A DNA stretch of 64,000 bases from an uncultured Pelagibacteraceae bacterium (GTDB taxonomy: Bacteria; Pseudomonadota; Alphaproteobacteria; Pelagibacterales; Pelagibacteraceae), in contig CACOGC010000002.1 in assembly GCA_902626645.1 (NCBI GenBank), positions 124,001 to 188,000 on the forward strand, given 5' to 3'. A program made the translations under genes and the position numbers. Below, one piece after another: positions 36,955-47,339 of this stretch. Positions within the stretch are counted from its first letter, which is position 1. Every line of letters starts with the position of its first letter. A model generated the notes under the pieces. It did no database searches. It had not been told where the DNA came from and saw only the letters and a list, made by a program, of their open reading frames with translations.

Positions 36955-37840
36955 TCTTCAACAACTTATTGAAATAATCTGGTAATAATGCTTTGTAAGT
37001 ATATTTTTTTTCATTAATCATAAATTTTATTTGATAGGAATGAAGCATTAAATCTTTATTTATACCTTTCGATGAAACAGATGAATTATATTTTTTATCA
37101 CCAAAAATTGAATGTCCAATGTTAAATAATTGTTTTCGCAATTGATGTTTTCTTCCTGTGATTGGTTTCATTTCTACTAAACTAGCATTGGTATTTTTAT
37201 CTATCACTTTAAAAATTGTTTTAGCTTTTTCTGTAATCTTTTTTCCATTGTCGTACCTTATCAAATTATCATTCCATTCACCTGAGTCTTTTTCAATTTC
37301 TCCTTTACATATTGCCAAATAAGTTTTGTGCACTTTTCTTAATCTAAATAGAGAGGTCAATAGTTGAGCTGTTTGTCTATTTTTTGCAATAATAAAGACA
37401 CCTGAGGTATCTTTGTCTAATCTATGAACAGAGAATGGTTTTGTTCCCTGAAATATTTCACTTTTTGCAAATATATCTACTAGATTTTTTTTTGACTTGG
37501 TACCACCTTGAACCGATATTCCTGCACTTTTATTTAAAACTATAAAATCTTCATTGTCATCTATGATCAGATTTTCGTTAGATTTTATTACCTCAATGGA
37601 TGGATTGAATTGTTTTTTTTCGTGTTTAATTTTTTCTTTAAAATCAAAATTGAAGAGTTCTATTTTATCATTTGCTTTAATTTTAAAAGAGCTTTTTATT
37701 TTTTTTTTGTTTATTTTTATTTTTCCTAACCTTAAACTCTTTTCAATAAGACTTTGCGGTACTTTTCCTAATTTATTTCTTAACCATCTATCAATACGCA
37801 TATTATTACACGTTAACTCAACGATAAAACTTCTAATCAT
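36929..37840 (-). CDS. RluC/RluD-family 23S rRNA pseudouridine synthase
   Basis: A 303-residue pseudouridine synthase. An N-terminal S4 RNA-binding domain (about 14-70, [22 protein letters not shown]) precedes the RsuA/RluA catalytic domain with the signature [14 protein letters not shown] and catalytic D142. [23 protein letters not shown] follows. It is most like RluC/RluD; the exact rRNA uridines cannot be told. It lies 18 bp after rplQ on the same strand, so it may be read through from the ribosomal operon. It overlaps lipB at the 3' ends. Confidence 0.92.
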   Translation of the reverse strand: MIRSFIVELTCNNMRIDRWLRNKLGKVPQSLIEKSLRLGKIKINKKKIKSSFKIKANDKIELFNFDFKEKIKHEKKQFNPSIEVIKSNENLIIDDNEDFIVLNKSAGISVQGGTKSKKNLVDIFAKSEIFQGTKPFSVHRLDKDTSGVFIIAKNRQTAQLLTSLFRLRKVHKTYLAICKGEIEKDSGEWNDNLIRYDNGKKITEKAKTIFKVIDKNTNASLVEMKPITGRKHQLRKQLFNIGHSIFGDKKYNSSVSSKGINKDLMLHSYQIKFMINEKKYTYKALLPDYFNKLLKTKRLNFSN

Positions 37841-37858
37841 GAATATTTAGGCTTTTAT

Positions 37859-38302
37859 TTATGCTGTGGCAGCTTTCTTATCTTCTTTTTTTTCAACTTC
37901 TTTTGCTGGATCTTTCTTTTTTTTATCAACTTTTTTGGCTTGAACGTCTCTATCAACAAATTCAATTATAGCCATAGGCGCATTATCTCCATATCTAAAA
38001 CCTGCTTTAATAATTCTTGTATAACCACCAGCTCTTTTTTCGTATCTTTTAGATAAAGTTTTTTTTACTTTATTGGCTGACTTAATATCCTGCAATTGAG
38101 AAATTAAAATTTTAGTATTATGCAAACTATCTTTTTTACCTAATGTGATTATTTTATCAGCCTGTGGCTTTAAAAATTTTGCTTTTGGTAAAGTTGTTTT
38201 AATTTGCTCATACTTTATTAAGGAATTAAGCATATTTTTAAGCAACGCTTTTCGGTGTTCAGAAGTTCTGTTTAACTTCTTATTTGCCATTCCATGTCTC
38301 AT
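37859..38302 (-). CDS. rplQ: 50S ribosomal protein L17
   Basis: L17 sits near the polypeptide exit tunnel. The core (about 1-118; [20 protein letters not shown], then [26 protein letters not shown]) is canonical. The last 28 or so residues form a lysine/glutamate-rich tail ([21 protein letters not shown]), longer than in E. coli but common in alphaproteobacteria. It is the last gene of the alpha operon and overlaps the rpoA stop. Confidence 0.97.
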   Translation of the reverse strand: MRHGMANKKLNRTSEHRKALLKNMLNSLIKYEQIKTTLPKAKFLKPQADKIITLGKKDSLHNTKILISQLQDIKSANKVKKTLSKRYEKRAGGYTRIIKAGFRYGDNAPMAIIEFVDRDVQAKKVDKKKKDPAKEVEKKEDKKAATA

Positions 38303-39330
38303 TAGATGCTTTCCTCTAATTTTTTAGACATTTCTGCGATATTATCTGGTGGCCAATTTGGAATTTCCATCCCTAAATAAAGAGACATACCAGTTAAAAC
38401 TTCTTTAATTTCATTTAATGATTTTCTTCCAAAATTTGGTGTTCTTAACATCTCACCCTCAGATTTTTGAACTAAATCACCAATATAAATTATATTATCA
38501 TTTTTAAGACAATTCATTGATCTAACAGATAATTCAAGCTCATCTACTTTTCTTAATAAATTTTTATTAAATTCAGGCTCTGTTGAAACTTCTTTAACCG
38601 GAGCTTCCACAGGTTCATCAAAATTGATAAACATTTTTAATTGATCTTGAAAAATTCTAGCAGAATAAGCAACTGCATCTTCAGCAGAAATTGATCCGTT
38701 TGTCTCAACTTCCATCGTTAATTTATCGTAATCTAAAGCCTTACCTTCTCTCGCGGTACTTACCGAATAAGAAACTTTTTTAACGGGACTATATAATGAG
38801 TCAATTGCAATTAAACCTAAAGGTGGTTCTTCAGGTTTATTTAAATCAGCTGGAACATAACCTTTTCCAGTATTAACATTCATTTCCATATGGAAGTGAG
38901 TATTTTCATCTAAATTACAAATAACTAAATCAGGATTCAAAATTTCAACATCAGGAACTGATGCGATGTCAGATGCTTTTATTTCACCAGGTCCTTTGGC
39001 ATCTAATACTAGTTTTTTTGTTCCCTCAGCAGCACATTTTAATGCCAGAGATTTAACGTTTAATACAATATCAGTAACATCTTCTCTTACACCTTTAATA
39101 GATGTAAATTCATGAAGTACACCATCAATTTGAATTGAAGTTACTGCCGCCCCTCTGATTGAGGATAATAAAATTCTTCTAAGTGAATTACCAAGTGTTA
39201 AACCATAACCTTTTTCTAATGGTTCAGCAATAATTGTAGCGTGAGTTAAATCATCACTTATTTTAACATCAAGTTTCGCAGGTTTGATTAATGATTTCCA
39301 ATTTTTCACATTTACATTTTCTACATCCAT
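38302..39330 (-). CDS. rpoA: RNA polymerase subunit alpha
   Basis: RpoA dimerises to nucleate RNA polymerase assembly and contacts promoter UP elements and activators. The 342-residue protein shows the N-terminal domain motifs [20 protein letters not shown] and [16 protein letters not shown]. The C-terminal DNA-binding domain (about 255-320) has [16 protein letters not shown] and [18 protein letters not shown]. It starts at the last base of the rpsK stop and ends at the first base of rplQ, the standard alpha-operon order. Confidence 0.98.
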   Translation of the reverse strand: MDVENVNVKNWKSLIKPAKLDVKISDDLTHATIIAEPLEKGYGLTLGNSLRRILLSSIRGAAVTSIQIDGVLHEFTSIKGVREDVTDIVLNVKSLALKCAAEGTKKLVLDAKGPGEIKASDIASVPDVEILNPDLVICNLDENTHFHMEMNVNTGKGYVPADLNKPEEPPLGLIAIDSLYSPVKKVSYSVSTAREGKALDYDKLTMEVETNGSISAEDAVAYSARIFQDQLKMFINFDEPVEAPVKEVSTEPEFNKNLLRKVDELELSVRSMNCLKNDNIIYIGDLVQKSEGEMLRTPNFGRKSLNEIKEVLTGMSLYLGMEIPNWPPDNIAEMSKKLEESI

Positions 39331-39779
39331 TAAACTCTCCTTTTTTTTGGTGGCCTAGTACCATTATGTGGCATCGGTGTTGTGTCTTTAATTGATAAAA
39401 TTCTAAATCCTCTCGCTTGTAACGCTCTTAATGCTGTTTCTCTGCCTGAACCAGGACCCTTAACTTCCACAGATAAAGTTTTCATGCCAAACTCTAAGGC
39501 TTTAGATGCAGCAGCATCAGCAGCTATTTGCGCCGCATATGGAGTTGATTTTCTAGAACCCTTAAAACCTTTTTGTCCAGCTGATGCCCATGAAATTACA
39601 TTTCCATTAGTGTCAGCGATTGAAATAATTGTATTATTAAATGTTGATTGAACATATGCGATTCCATTTAAGATATTTTTTTTAGTTTTCTTTTTTTTTG
39701 AATAAGAACTTTTGACAGCTTTTTTTGGCGACTTATCTTGACTCAGTTCTTTATTATCTTTTTTTTCTGATTTTGCCAT
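39330..39779 (-). CDS. rpsK: 30S ribosomal protein S11
   Basis: S11 lies on the platform of the small subunit. The core from about residue 35 ([29 protein letters not shown], ending [10 protein letters not shown]) is canonical. The 149-residue length reflects an N-terminal lysine/serine-rich extension of roughly 25 residues ([20 protein letters not shown]). The extended start is retained because the ATG at 39779 is 2 bases after the rpsM stop and no nearer ATG is evident. Confidence 0.96.
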   Translation of the reverse strand: MAKSEKKDNKELSQDKSPKKAVKSSYSKKKKTKKNILNGIAYVQSTFNNTIISIADTNGNVISWASAGQKGFKGSRKSTPYAAQIAADAAASKALEFGMKTLSVEVKGPGSGRETALRALQARGFRILSIKDTTPMPHNGTRPPKKRRV

Positions 39780-39781
39780 GC

Positions 39782-40165
39782 TTATTTCTTAAGTGGTGTT
39801 AATTTTTTTCCAGCTATTGCAATAGCTTTTCCTTTTCTCGTTCGAGCATTACATCTAGTTCTCTGACCTCTTACAGGTAATTTTTTTCTATGTCTCGAAC
39901 CCCTATAACAAGCTAAATCTATTAATCTTTTTATGCTCAATGAATAATCTCTTCTAAGATCTCCCTCAACTTTAAAATTTTGATCAATATATTCTCTTAT
40001 CTTTAAAATTTCATCGTCAGTAAGTTGGTTCACTCTTTTTTCTTTAGGGATTGCTAAAGATGTGCAAATTTGTTTTGAAAATTTATCGCCAATACCATAG
40101 ATATAAGTTAGTCCTACTTGAACTAATTTATTTTGTGGGATGTTTATACCTGCAATACGAGCCAT
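39782..40165 (-). CDS. rpsM: 30S ribosomal protein S13
   Basis: S13 sits in the small-subunit head and contacts P-site tRNA and the large subunit. The 127-residue protein is canonical: [45 protein letters not shown], and the basic tail [16 protein letters not shown]. It is the first gene of the alpha operon and has its own predicted promoter. rpmJ (L36), which sits before rpsM in many bacteria, is not present here. Confidence 0.98.
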   Translation of the reverse strand: MARIAGINIPQNKLVQVGLTYIYGIGDKFSKQICTSLAIPKEKRVNQLTDDEILKIREYIDQNFKVEGDLRRDYSLSIKRLIDLACYRGSRHRKKLPVRGQRTRCNARTRKGKAIAIAGKKLTPLKK

Positions 40166-40189
40166 AAGTTTTGAGATAAATTTTAGCCT

Positions 40190-40217
40190 TTTATATAAGA
40201 AGATCTTTCAAAGTCAA
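40190..40217 (-). promoter_or_regulatory. Sigma70-type promoter of the alpha operon (rpsM-rpsK-rpoA-rplQ)
   Basis: In the 56-bp gap between adk and rpsM the minus strand reads TTGACT (40217-40212), a 16-bp spacer, and TATAAA (40195-40190). Each hexamer matches 5 of 6 consensus positions. The -10 lies 24 bp before the rpsM ATG, giving a leader of under 20 nt. This leaves little room for an S4-type pseudoknot leader as in E. coli. Confidence 0.65.
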
Positions 40218-40221
40218 CGTC

Positions 40222-40785
40222 TTAAACATTAAGAAAAGCATCTATTTTAGCGGTTATTTGTTCAATTTTAAGCGCACCATCTATTTCATAAAAATTTGAA
40301 TTTTTGGAATAGAAATCTAAAACGGGGCGTGTCATATCCATATAAGTATCGTATCTTTTTAGAATAATATTTGAATCATCATCAGATCTTTTTTCTAGAG
40401 TTTTTCTTTTTTCAACTCGTTTAATTATTACTTCTTTTGCAACATTAAGAAAAAAAATATAATCAATCTTTTGATTTGAACTTTCTAAAATAGTTTCTAA
40501 ATTTTTAGCTTGTTCTAATGACCTAGGATATCCATCAAAAATAAGTTTATTTTTAAATTTTCGATCAAAAATAACCTTTTTAATCAATTCATTAACAATT
40601 TCATCGCTTACAAATTTACCATCATTCATGTCATTGATTATCTTTTTTCCTATTTCAGAATTTTTATTAATTTCATCCCTTAGCATTTCGCCTGTTGAAA
40701 CCTGAAAACCATTTATTTTTTTGACTAAATATTTTGCTTGTGTTCCTTTTCCAGCACCGGGAGGTCCAAATAGGATTATATTCAC
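40222..40785 (-). CDS. adk: Adenylate kinase (short form)
   Basis: Adk equilibrates ATP and AMP with ADP. The 187-residue protein has the P-loop GPPGAGKGTQAK at 7-18, the AMP-binding STGEMLRDE, and FDGYPRSLEQA. The region after RVEKR passes directly to SDDDSNIILKRYDTY, so the long LID insertion of E. coli-type enzymes is missing; this short-LID form is usual in alphaproteobacteria. It sits 3 bases after secY, as in the spc operon of many bacteria. Confidence 0.96.
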   Translation of the reverse strand: MNIILFGPPGAGKGTQAKYLVKKINGFQVSTGEMLRDEINKNSEIGKKIINDMNDGKFVSDEIVNELIKKVIFDRKFKNKLIFDGYPRSLEQAKNLETILESSNQKIDYIFFLNVAKEVIIKRVEKRKTLEKRSDDDSNIILKRYDTYMDMTRPVLDFYSKNSNFYEIDGALKIEQITAKIDAFLNV

Positions 40786-40788
40786 GAA

Positions 40789-42069
40789 TTATCTTCCGAA
40801 TTTTGTTTTTTTAATCAACTGTTCGTATTGGGAACTCATTAATCTTGTTTGTATTTGCGTAACAGTATCAATTGCAACAACAACTACAATTAAAATTGAT
40901 GTGCCTCCCAGATAGAAAGGGATTGGATAATTAGCAATTAAAAACTCAGGCATTAAACAAACTAAAGTTAAATACAAAGCACCTATTGTTGTCAACTTTG
41001 TTAAAATATTATCGATATAAATTGCTGTGCTTTCTCCAGGTCTTATCCCGGGGACAAAACCACCGTATTTTCTCAAATTGTCAGCTGTTTCTGTCGGATT
41101 AAAAGTTATCGATGTATAAAAAAAGGTAAAAAATATTATTCCTGATGCATAAAGCAACATATACAATGGTTGTCCTTGAGTAAAATATGAACTTAAATTT
41201 AAAAAAGTTTCATTATCAGAAAAATTAAAATTTGAAAAAGTTACTGGTAATAATAGTAATGCCGATGCAAAAATTGCGGGAATTACTCCAGCTTGATTAA
41301 TCTTGAGTGGCAAATGAGATGACTCTCCCCCGTACATTTTATTACCAACTTGTCTTTTGGGGTAATTTATTAGTATTTTTCTTAAAGCTCTTTCCATAAA
41401 AACAATAAATAAAATTGTTAAGATTAACAAAACGAATAAAGCTAAGATCATTAATGTAGATACTGCTCCTGTTCTACCAAGTTCGAAAGTGGTAACTAAA
41501 GCTCTTGGAATTTCTGCAACAATACCAGCGAAAATAATAAGAGATATACCATTACCAATTCCTCTTTGAGTAATCTGTTCTCCTAACCACATTAAAAAAA
41601 TAGTCCCAGAGACAATTGTGGTGACAGTTGAAATTTTAAAAAAAACACCAGGATTAATTACTAACCCAGCTGAAGACTCTAGTCCTACTGCTAATCCATA
41701 ACCTTGAACTGTTGCAAGTAAAACAGTTCCATAACGAGTTATCTGAGTAATTTTTGCTCTACCAGTTTCTCCTTGTGATTTTAAATTTTTAAAATAATCA
41801 GAAACACCTGTTAAAAGTTGAACAATAATTGATGAAGAGATATATGGCATAATTCCTAATGCAAAAATAGCCATTCTACTCACCGCGCCACCAGCAAAAA
41901 CGTTAAACATTCCTAATAAACCCTTTTGATTTCCTTCCATCATTATTCTGAGTTGTTCAGGGTCTATCCCTGGTAAAGGGACAAAAGTACCAAATCTATA
42001 GACCACTAAAATAGCAAGGGTAAATATTATTCTATTTCTTAAATCAGTATTTGATGATGATGCGCTCAT
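40789..42069 (-). CDS. secY: Protein translocase subunit SecY
   Basis: SecY forms the protein-conducting channel of the Sec translocon with SecE and SecG. The 426-residue protein has ten predicted membrane helices, with VYRFGTFVPLPGIDPEQL near the N terminus, LGIMPYISSSIIVQLL, and the GGSTSI-like C-terminal region YLGGTSILIVVVVAIDTV. It follows rplO by 9 bases. Together with the S10/spc ribosomal genes this is the standard arrangement. Confidence 0.98.
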   Translation of the reverse strand: MSASSSNTDLRNRIIFTLAILVVYRFGTFVPLPGIDPEQLRIMMEGNQKGLLGMFNVFAGGAVSRMAIFALGIMPYISSSIIVQLLTGVSDYFKNLKSQGETGRAKITQITRYGTVLLATVQGYGLAVGLESSAGLVINPGVFFKISTVTTIVSGTIFLMWLGEQITQRGIGNGISLIIFAGIVAEIPRALVTTFELGRTGAVSTLMILALFVLLILTILFIVFMERALRKILINYPKRQVGNKMYGGESSHLPLKINQAGVIPAIFASALLLLPVTFSNFNFSDNETFLNLSSYFTQGQPLYMLLYASGIIFFTFFYTSITFNPTETADNLRKYGGFVPGIRPGESTAIYIDNILTKLTTIGALYLTLVCLMPEFLIANYPIPFYLGGTSILIVVVVAIDTVTQIQTRLMSSQYEQLIKKTKFGR

Positions 42070-42078
42070 TAAATTAAA

Positions 42079-42531
42079 CTATTTTTTTAATTGTATTGAA
42101 CCACCAATTTTTTCAAGTTTTTCAACAGCAGACTTTGATGCAAGATCTGCTTCAATATTAATTTTATCTTTAATGGCTCCGGAACCTAAAATTTTTAATT
42201 TAATTGAATTTTGATCTATTAATTTTAGTTTTTTCAGTAAATTTGAATTCAGCGTGTCTGTAGTTTTAATATTTTTTTTATCAATATATGATTGAATTTT
42301 ATCTAGATTTAATATTGCAATTGTCTTTTTATTAATAGGATTGAAACCTCTCTTTGGAAGTCTTCTGTATAGTGGCATTTGTCCACCTTCAAAACTTTTT
42401 ATCGCTACACCAGATCTGGATTTTTGACCTTTTACACCTCTTCCAGATGTTTTACCTTTTCCAGAACCAATACCTCTACCAACTCTTAGTTTAGTTTTAT
42501 TAGTCTTATTTCTATTATTTAATTTAATCAT
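42079..42531 (-). CDS. rplO: 50S ribosomal protein L15
   Basis: L15 is a core large-subunit assembly protein. The 150-residue protein contains the glycine/arginine-rich N terminus ([20 protein letters not shown], about 17-36) and [17 protein letters not shown], both diagnostic. Its start codon abuts the rpsE stop directly. rpmD (L30) normally lies between rpsE and rplO, but there is no space for it here. Confidence 0.97.
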   Translation of the reverse strand: MIKLNNRNKTNKTKLRVGRGIGSGKGKTSGRGVKGQKSRSGVAIKSFEGGQMPLYRRLPKRGFNPINKKTIAILNLDKIQSYIDKKNIKTTDTLNSNLLKKLKLIDQNSIKLKILGSGAIKDKINIEADLASKSAVEKLEKIGGSIQLKK

Positions 42532-43046
42532 TATCCTCTTTTTTCTATAATCTCAGAAATCTTTTTATTTCTTATTGAAGATATTTGTTTTGGTGAATTT
42601 TGCTTCAATAGTGCTTTCATCGTGGCTCTAATCACATTATGGGCATTTGATGTACCCATTGATTTAGCTACAATATCTTTTACCCCCAAAACCTCACACA
42701 CTGCACGAACAGGACCTCCAGCTATAATACCCGTTCCTTTAGAGGCTGCTCTCAATACAATTCTGCCAGATCCATCTTTAGCTTTTACATCATGGTGAAT
42801 AGTTCTTCCTTCTCGAAGAGGTATATGAATAAGTTTTCTTCTTGCCATTTCATTTGCTTTTTTTATAGCATCTGGCACTTGTTTTGCTTTAGCGTGAGCA
42901 ATTCCAATTTTGCCGGACTGGTTTCCAACAACAACTAGTGCTGAAAAACCAAATCTACGTCCACCTTTTACTACTTTTGTTATACGATTAATGTGAACTA
43001 ATTTTTCTAAAATATCGTCAGTTTTTTTATCTTTATTATTATCCAT
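42531..43046 (-). CDS. rpsE: 30S ribosomal protein S5
   Basis: S5 influences decoding fidelity and binds near helix 34 of 16S rRNA. The protein has [39 protein letters not shown] and [20 protein letters not shown], all canonical. The frame is open to an ATG at 43085, but the ATG at 43046 (MDNNKDKK) is preferred. It starts just past the rplR stop and avoids a 38-bp overlap that would add an unrelated hydrophobic stretch. Confidence 0.95.
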   Translation of the reverse strand: MDNNKDKKTDDILEKLVHINRITKVVKGGRRFGFSALVVVGNQSGKIGIAHAKAKQVPDAIKKANEMARRKLIHIPLREGRTIHHDVKAKDGSGRIVLRAASKGTGIIAGGPVRAVCEVLGVKDIVAKSMGTSNAHNVIRATMKALLKQNSPKQISSIRNKKISEIIEKRG

Positions 43047-43047
43047 A

Positions 43048-43404
43048 TTAAAATTCCATTCCATTTTTACGTAAAGTTTCAGCAAAAACCTTTACTCTTC
43101 CATGATATTTATAAATACCTCTATCAAAATAAATCTTGGTAATTTTTTTCTCTTGTGCTTTTTTTGCTAACTTTTCAGCAACAATCTTAGATAATTCAGT
43201 TTTATTTACCTTTTCACCAGACTTAATATCTTTTTCAATTGATGATGCTGATAATAAAGTAACATTTTTCATATCATCAATTATTTGCGCCGAAATATTC
43301 TTTGATGATCTAGAAATACTTAGTCTATATCTGTCGTTTGAAGCAACATTTTTAACCTTATTGCTAACTCTAAATCTTTTTCTTTTACTAGTATCTAATC
43401 TCAT
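43048..43404 (-). CDS. rplR: 50S ribosomal protein L18
   Basis: L18 binds 5S rRNA in the central protuberance. The 118-residue protein shows [18 protein letters not shown] near 28-45 and the C-terminal [27 protein letters not shown], closely matching the family end. It is shifted one base against rplF upstream and followed directly by rpsE. Confidence 0.96.
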   Translation of the reverse strand: MRLDTSKRKRFRVSNKVKNVASNDRYRLSISRSSKNISAQIIDDMKNVTLLSASSIEKDIKSGEKVNKTELSKIVAEKLAKKAQEKKITKIYFDRGIYKYHGRVKVFAETLRKNGMEF

Positions 43405-43943
43405 TATTTCTTCTTTCCTTCTTTTTTCAAAATATGTTGACCCTTTTCTCTCACACCTTTACCTTTATATGGTTCAATTTTTCTAAGAGTTTTTAGTTTA
43501 GATGCAATTGCACCCACCTGTTGTTTATCAGCACCACTTATTTTTAGAGTTGTTTGCTTTTCAACATTGATTTTAATCCCTTCTGGAATATCAAAATTGA
43601 TATCATGGCTATAACCTAGTTGTAAATTAAGTTGATTACCTTTCAAAGCAGCTCTATATCCAACACCTACCAATTCTAGTGTCTTCTCATATCCTGTGCT
43701 TGAGCCAATAACTGCATTATTAATTAAACTTCTATTCATGCCCCATAATCGTTTGGTTTCCTGATCAATTTTTTTTGGTTTGATTGATATTTCTTTTCCA
43801 TCTTTTATATCAAGATTAAAAACTTCTAAGTCAATATTAATTGATTTTTTCCCAGAAGGCCCTTCTATGTTCAACATATTGCCAGCCAAAGCAACTTTGA
43901 CTTTTTCAGGGATTGAAATATTAATTTTACCAATTTTAGACAT
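43404..43943 (-). CDS. rplF: 50S ribosomal protein L6
   Basis: L6 lies near the GTPase centre and sarcin-ricin loop. The 179-residue two-domain protein begins [20 protein letters not shown] and contains [32 protein letters not shown]. Its C-terminal domain ends [26 protein letters not shown], the canonical L6 tail. It is linked to rpsH and rplR by one-base overlaps. Confidence 0.97.
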   Translation of the reverse strand: MSKIGKINISIPEKVKVALAGNMLNIEGPSGKKSINIDLEVFNLDIKDGKEISIKPKKIDQETKRLWGMNRSLINNAVIGSSTGYEKTLELVGVGYRAALKGNQLNLQLGYSHDINFDIPEGIKINVEKQTTLKISGADKQQVGAIASKLKTLRKIEPYKGKGVREKGQHILKKEGKKK

Positions 43944-44338
43944 TAAAATACCTTACAAATTATTTCTCCACCCACTCTTTGCTTTCTTGCATCAATATCC
44001 GTCATGACACCTTTGGGGGTTGATACAATTGCTATACCTAAACCATTATTTATTTTTGGTAAACTTTCTGCACTAGAAAATATTCTTCTCCCTGGTTTTG
44101 AAACCCTCTCAAAAGTACTTATAACCGGGTTTCCTGAATGATATTTAAGCTCTAAAGATAATAAAGATTTATTATTTTCTTTGTTCACTTTGAAGTCTTT
44201 TATAAAACCTTCATTCTTTAAGATATCAGCAATCTTAGTTTTAAAATTTGAAGAAGGTAATTCAACTTTCTTATGGCTTCTATCTTGAGCATTTTTTATT
44301 CTTGCTATCATATCTCCGATTGGATCACTTAAACTCAT
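43943..44338 (-). CDS. rpsH: 30S ribosomal protein S8
   Basis: S8 is a primary 16S rRNA-binding protein and in E. coli also the spc-operon translational repressor. The 131-residue protein begins MSLSDPIGDMIARIKNAQ and ends with KGVMTDIDARKQRVGGEIICKVF, both conserved. Whether it autoregulates here cannot be seen; no S8-like RNA target stands out upstream of rplE. Confidence 0.97.
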   Translation of the reverse strand: MSLSDPIGDMIARIKNAQDRSHKKVELPSSNFKTKIADILKNEGFIKDFKVNKENNKSLLSLELKYHSGNPVISTFERVSKPGRRIFSSAESLPKINNGLGIAIVSTPKGVMTDIDARKQRVGGEIICKVF

Positions 44339-44348
44339 ATTTTCCTTT

Positions 44349-44654
44349 CTACCAACTTGATTTAACTAAACCTGGTATCTTTCCTTGCAGACCTAATTGT
44401 CTTAATGCAATTCTAGATATTTTCAATTTTCTATAAACTCCATGAGGTCTTCCGGTAATCTGGCATCTGTTCATTACTCTTACTTTCGCAGAGTTTCTAG
44501 GTAATTTTGATAATTTTTGTTGTGCTTTAAATCTTTCCTCTAAAGGAAGCTTTTTATTCATAACAATCTTTTTTAACTTTTGTCTTTTTTTAAATAATCT
44601 GTCCGATAATTTTATTCGTTTATTGTTCTTATTTATTGAGCTTAATTTAGCCAT
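44349..44654 (-). CDS. rpsN: 30S ribosomal protein S14
   Basis: S14 sits in the small-subunit head. The 101-residue, zinc-free (long) form is shown by the absence of a CxxC pair and the presence of [45 protein letters not shown]. The N-terminal half is lysine-rich. It is located between rplE and rpsH as expected in spc. Confidence 0.97.
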   Translation of the reverse strand: MAKLSSINKNNKRIKLSDRLFKKRQKLKKIVMNKKLPLEERFKAQQKLSKLPRNSAKVRVMNRCQITGRPHGVYRKLKISRIALRQLGLQGKIPGLVKSSW

Positions 44655-44655
44655 T

Positions 44656-45210
44656 TTAGTTGTCTCCTTTTTTAATAAATGGAAAATTTAATTTTTCTAA
44701 AAGCGCAAAACTATGCTCTTTGCTTTTAGCTGATATTACAATCACAATATCAATACCACGAACTTTATCTGCACGATCAAAACTTACTTCGGGAAATATA
44801 ATATGTTCTTTAACACCAAATGTGTAATTTCCGAATTTATCAAAACCATTTGCAGACAGGCCTCTAAAATCTTTAATTCTTGGTAAAGCTATATTCACAA
44901 GTCTATCTAAAAATTCATACATTTTATCTTTTCTAAGTGTTACCTTTAAGCCAGCGTTTGACCCTTTTCTTGTTTTAAAATTTGCAACTGATTTCTTAAA
45001 TTTGGTAATTACAGGTTTTTGACCTGTTATCTTTGCTAAATCCTCCTCACAAGACTTTAATATTTTTGAGTCATTTCCATCCAAGCCTAAGCCCATATTC
45101 AAGACAATTTTTTCAATTTTTGGACCCATGTATAGATTTTTAAAACCAAATTGTGATTTTAATGCAGGTTGTATTTCTTTATAATAAAGTTCTTTTAATC
45201 TCGGAGTCAT
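44656..45210 (-). CDS. rplE: 50S ribosomal protein L5
   Basis: L5 binds 5S rRNA and contacts P-site tRNA. The 184-residue protein has [49 protein letters not shown] and the C-terminal [12 protein letters not shown] segment, all typical. Overlaps rplX by one base. Confidence 0.97.
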   Translation of the reverse strand: MTPRLKELYYKEIQPALKSQFGFKNLYMGPKIEKIVLNMGLGLDGNDSKILKSCEEDLAKITGQKPVITKFKKSVANFKTRKGSNAGLKVTLRKDKMYEFLDRLVNIALPRIKDFRGLSANGFDKFGNYTFGVKEHIIFPEVSFDRADKVRGIDIVIVISAKSKEHSFALLEKLNFPFIKKGDN

Positions 45211-45458
45211 TATTTTTTAGCCTCAGTTTTTTTAGTTTTTGTTTTTTCATCAATTAGTTTTAAATTTGATAAATGAATAAAACTTTCCTTTGAAAAAATT
45301 CCACCTTTTTTTTCCTTAGTTGTTTTTACGTGTCTCTTTACCATATTAATATCTTTAACTTTTGCTCTATTGTTTGGTCTATCAATTTCAATTACTTCAC
45401 CTTCTTTTTTTTTATCTCTGCCTGATAAAACTCGCACTTTTAAACCTTTTTTAATCAT
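45210..45458 (-). CDS. rplX: 50S ribosomal protein L24
   Basis: L24 initiates large-subunit assembly. The 82-residue KOW-domain protein shows [22 protein letters not shown] and [18 protein letters not shown]. It is about 20 residues shorter than E. coli L24, with a lysine-rich tail in place of the longer C terminus. Overlaps rplN by one base. Confidence 0.95.
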   Translation of the reverse strand: MIKKGLKVRVLSGRDKKKEGEVIEIDRPNNRAKVKDINMVKRHVKTTKEKKGGIFSKESFIHLSNLKLIDEKTKTKKTEAKK

Positions 45459-45826
45459 TACAAAACCTCTGGAGCTAATGAGATTATTTTCATTTGCCCT
45501 TTATTCCTTAATTCTCTTGTCACTGGACCAAAAATTCTAGTTCCAACTGGTTCACCTTTGTCATCAACAAGAACTGCAGCATTATTATCAAATTTTACTT
45601 TTGATCCGTCATCCCGATGAATTCCTTTTTTTACTCTTACCACTACTGCTTTATGAACTGATCCTTTTTTTACTTTCCCCTTGGGAATTGCCTCTTTTAC
45701 TGCGATCACTATCGTATCCCCTATGCTTGCATATCTTCTTTTAGATCCACCTAAGACTTTAATACATTCAATTTTTTTTGCCCCAGTGTTATCAGCTACA
45801 TTTAATTCTGTTTGGACTTGTATCAT
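45458..45826 (-). CDS. rplN: 50S ribosomal protein L14
   Basis: L14 lies at the subunit interface. The 122-residue protein begins [19 protein letters not shown] and has [21 protein letters not shown] and [20 protein letters not shown], diagnostic and full length. It lies between rpsQ and rplX with one-base overlaps, the conserved spc order. Confidence 0.98.
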   Translation of the reverse strand: MIQVQTELNVADNTGAKKIECIKVLGGSKRRYASIGDTIVIAVKEAIPKGKVKKGSVHKAVVVRVKKGIHRDDGSKVKFDNNAAVLVDDKGEPVGTRIFGPVTRELRNKGQMKIISLAPEVL

Positions 45827-46062
45827 TATTTTGTGTTCTCCATTACTTGAAATTTCTTATTTTTTGAAAAGGGTTTGCTCTCAATGATTGATACTTTGTC
45901 ACCTGTTTTAAATTTATTATTTTCATCATGGGCATTGTATTTTTTTCTCACTTTTATTACTTTTTTTAATAATGGATGAGAATATTTTCGTTCAACCAAA
46001 ACAGTTATAGTTTTGTTGGGTTTATCACTTACAACCACACCTGTTAATATTTTCTTAGGCAT
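45826..46062 (-). CDS. rpsQ: 30S ribosomal protein S17
   Basis: S17 is a primary 16S rRNA-binding OB-fold protein. The 78-residue sequence has [20 protein letters not shown] and the C-terminal [18 protein letters not shown]. It overlaps the rpmC stop by 8 bases. Confidence 0.97.
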   Translation of the reverse strand: MPKKILTGVVVSDKPNKTITVLVERKYSHPLLKKVIKVRKKYNAHDENNKFKTGDKVSIIESKPFSKNKKFQVMENTK

Positions 46063-46255
46063 TTAATTTTCCTTTTAATATTGTTTTTAATCTAGCAATT
46101 GTTTTTTTGGTTTCACTAATTTTTGCAGGATTTGTAATCTGTGAATTCGTCTTTTGAAATCTAAAATTGAATAAATCTTTTTTAAATTTATCAATGTTTT
46201 TGATAATCTGATCTTTCGAGAGTTTTTTAATTTCTTGTTTTTTCATATTAGGCAA
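46055..46255 (-). CDS. rpmC: 50S ribosomal protein L29
   Basis: L29 is a two-helix protein at the tunnel exit where chaperones dock. The 66-residue protein shows [24 protein letters not shown] and a second helix [20 protein letters not shown]. It overlaps rplP and rpsQ by 8 bases each, giving tight translational coupling. Confidence 0.95.
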   Translation of the reverse strand: MPNMKKQEIKKLSKDQIIKNIDKFKKDLFNFRFQKTNSQITNPAKISETKKTIARLKTILKGKLNA

Positions 46256-46658
46256 ATCTCTTTATAGTTTTTGTTTTAATTGGCAATTTGGCGGATGCTT
46301 TATATAAAGCTTCTTTGGCTATCTGTTCCGAAACACCATCTACCTCAAATAAAATTCTTCCTGGTTTTACACGGCATGCATAGAATTCTGGAGAACCTTT
46401 TCCTTTACCCATACGTACTTCAATGGGTTTTTTAGAAACTGGAATATTTGGAAAAATTCTTGTCCAAACTCTTCCTTGTCTTTTCATGTGCCTTGTTAGA
46501 GCAACTCTAGCAGCCTCTATTTGTTTTCCAGTAACCCTATCAGGAGATAATGCTTTTAAAGCATATGCACCATAGTTAATGAAATTCGCTCTTGAGGCAG
46601 TTCCATGAATTCTACCTTTGTGAGCTTTTCTCCATTTTGTTCTAACTGGCTGTAACAT
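46248..46658 (-). CDS. rplP: 50S ribosomal protein L16
   Basis: L16 organises the A-site tRNA-binding region. The 136-residue protein contains [38 protein letters not shown] and [20 protein letters not shown], the conserved core including the loop near the peptidyl transferase centre. It starts directly after the rpsC stop. Confidence 0.98.
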   Translation of the reverse strand: MLQPVRTKWRKAHKGRIHGTASRANFINYGAYALKALSPDRVTGKQIEAARVALTRHMKRQGRVWTRIFPNIPVSKKPIEVRMGKGKGSPEFYACRVKPGRILFEVDGVSEQIAKEALYKASAKLPIKTKTIKRFA

Positions 46659-47339
46659 TTATTGTTTTCCCTCTTTAGGTGTGACTTTATTCGTTTCTTG
46701 ACTAAATTCTTTAGCAAAAACTTCACCTTTATAAATCCAAACTTTTATCCCAATTATTCCGTAAGTCGTAAGTGCTTCTGCCTCTGCATAATCTATATCT
46801 GCTCTTAATGTGTGGGAAGGTATACTGCCATCTCTTAACCATTCAGTTCTAGCAATCTCATTTCCACCCAATCTTCCACTCACTGAAACTTTAATTCCTT
46901 TAGCGCCCAATCTTAAACAAGATTGCATTGCTCTTTTCATTGCCCTTCTATAAGAAATTCTTTTAACTAATTGTTGAGCAATATTTTCTGCAACTAAATA
47001 AGCATTTGTTTCAGGTTTTTTTACTTCTTTAATATTTAAAGTAACCTCATTTGAAGTAAACTTAGATAAATTATTTTTTATCTTATCTATATCACTACCT
47101 TTTTTTCCAATAACAAAACCTGGTCTAGAAGTGTAAATTGTAACATAACATTTGTTTGCTGTTCTTTCGATCATCACTTTTGAAACCCCAGAATTAATTA
47201 CATTTTTTTTGATATATTCTCTTATTTTAAAATCTTCTATGAGGTAATTACCAAAATCTTTCTTTTTAGCGTACCAAACAGAGTCCCAACCTCTGTTAAC
47301 ACCTAATCTAAAACCTACTGGATTAACTTTTTGTCCCAT
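46659..47339 (-). CDS. rpsC: 30S ribosomal protein S3
   Basis: S3 forms part of the mRNA entry tunnel and helicase. [20 protein letters not shown] at the N terminus fixes the start at 47339, although the frame stays open to 47381. A KH domain ([20 protein letters not shown]) and the C-terminal segment [20 protein letters not shown], then [15 protein letters not shown], follow. It overlaps rplV by 17 bp. Confidence 0.97.
   Translation of the reverse strand: MGQKVNPVGFRLGVNRGWDSVWYAKKKDFGNYLIEDFKIREYIKKNVINSGVSKVMIERTANKCYVTIYTSRPGFVIGKKGSDIDKIKNNLSKFTSNEVTLNIKEVKKPETNAYLVAENIAQQLVKRISYRRAMKRAMQSCLRLGAKGIKVSVSGRLGGNEIARTEWLRDGSIPSHTLRADIDYAEAEALTTYGIIGIKVWIYKGEVFAKEFSQETNKVTPKEGKQ

Noticed and set aside
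43136-43486. 116-codon hydrophobic plus-strand frame across rplR/rplF
   Set aside because: The Phe/Leu-rich product mirrors the Lys/Glu-rich ribosomal proteins on the opposite strand; not a membrane protein gene.
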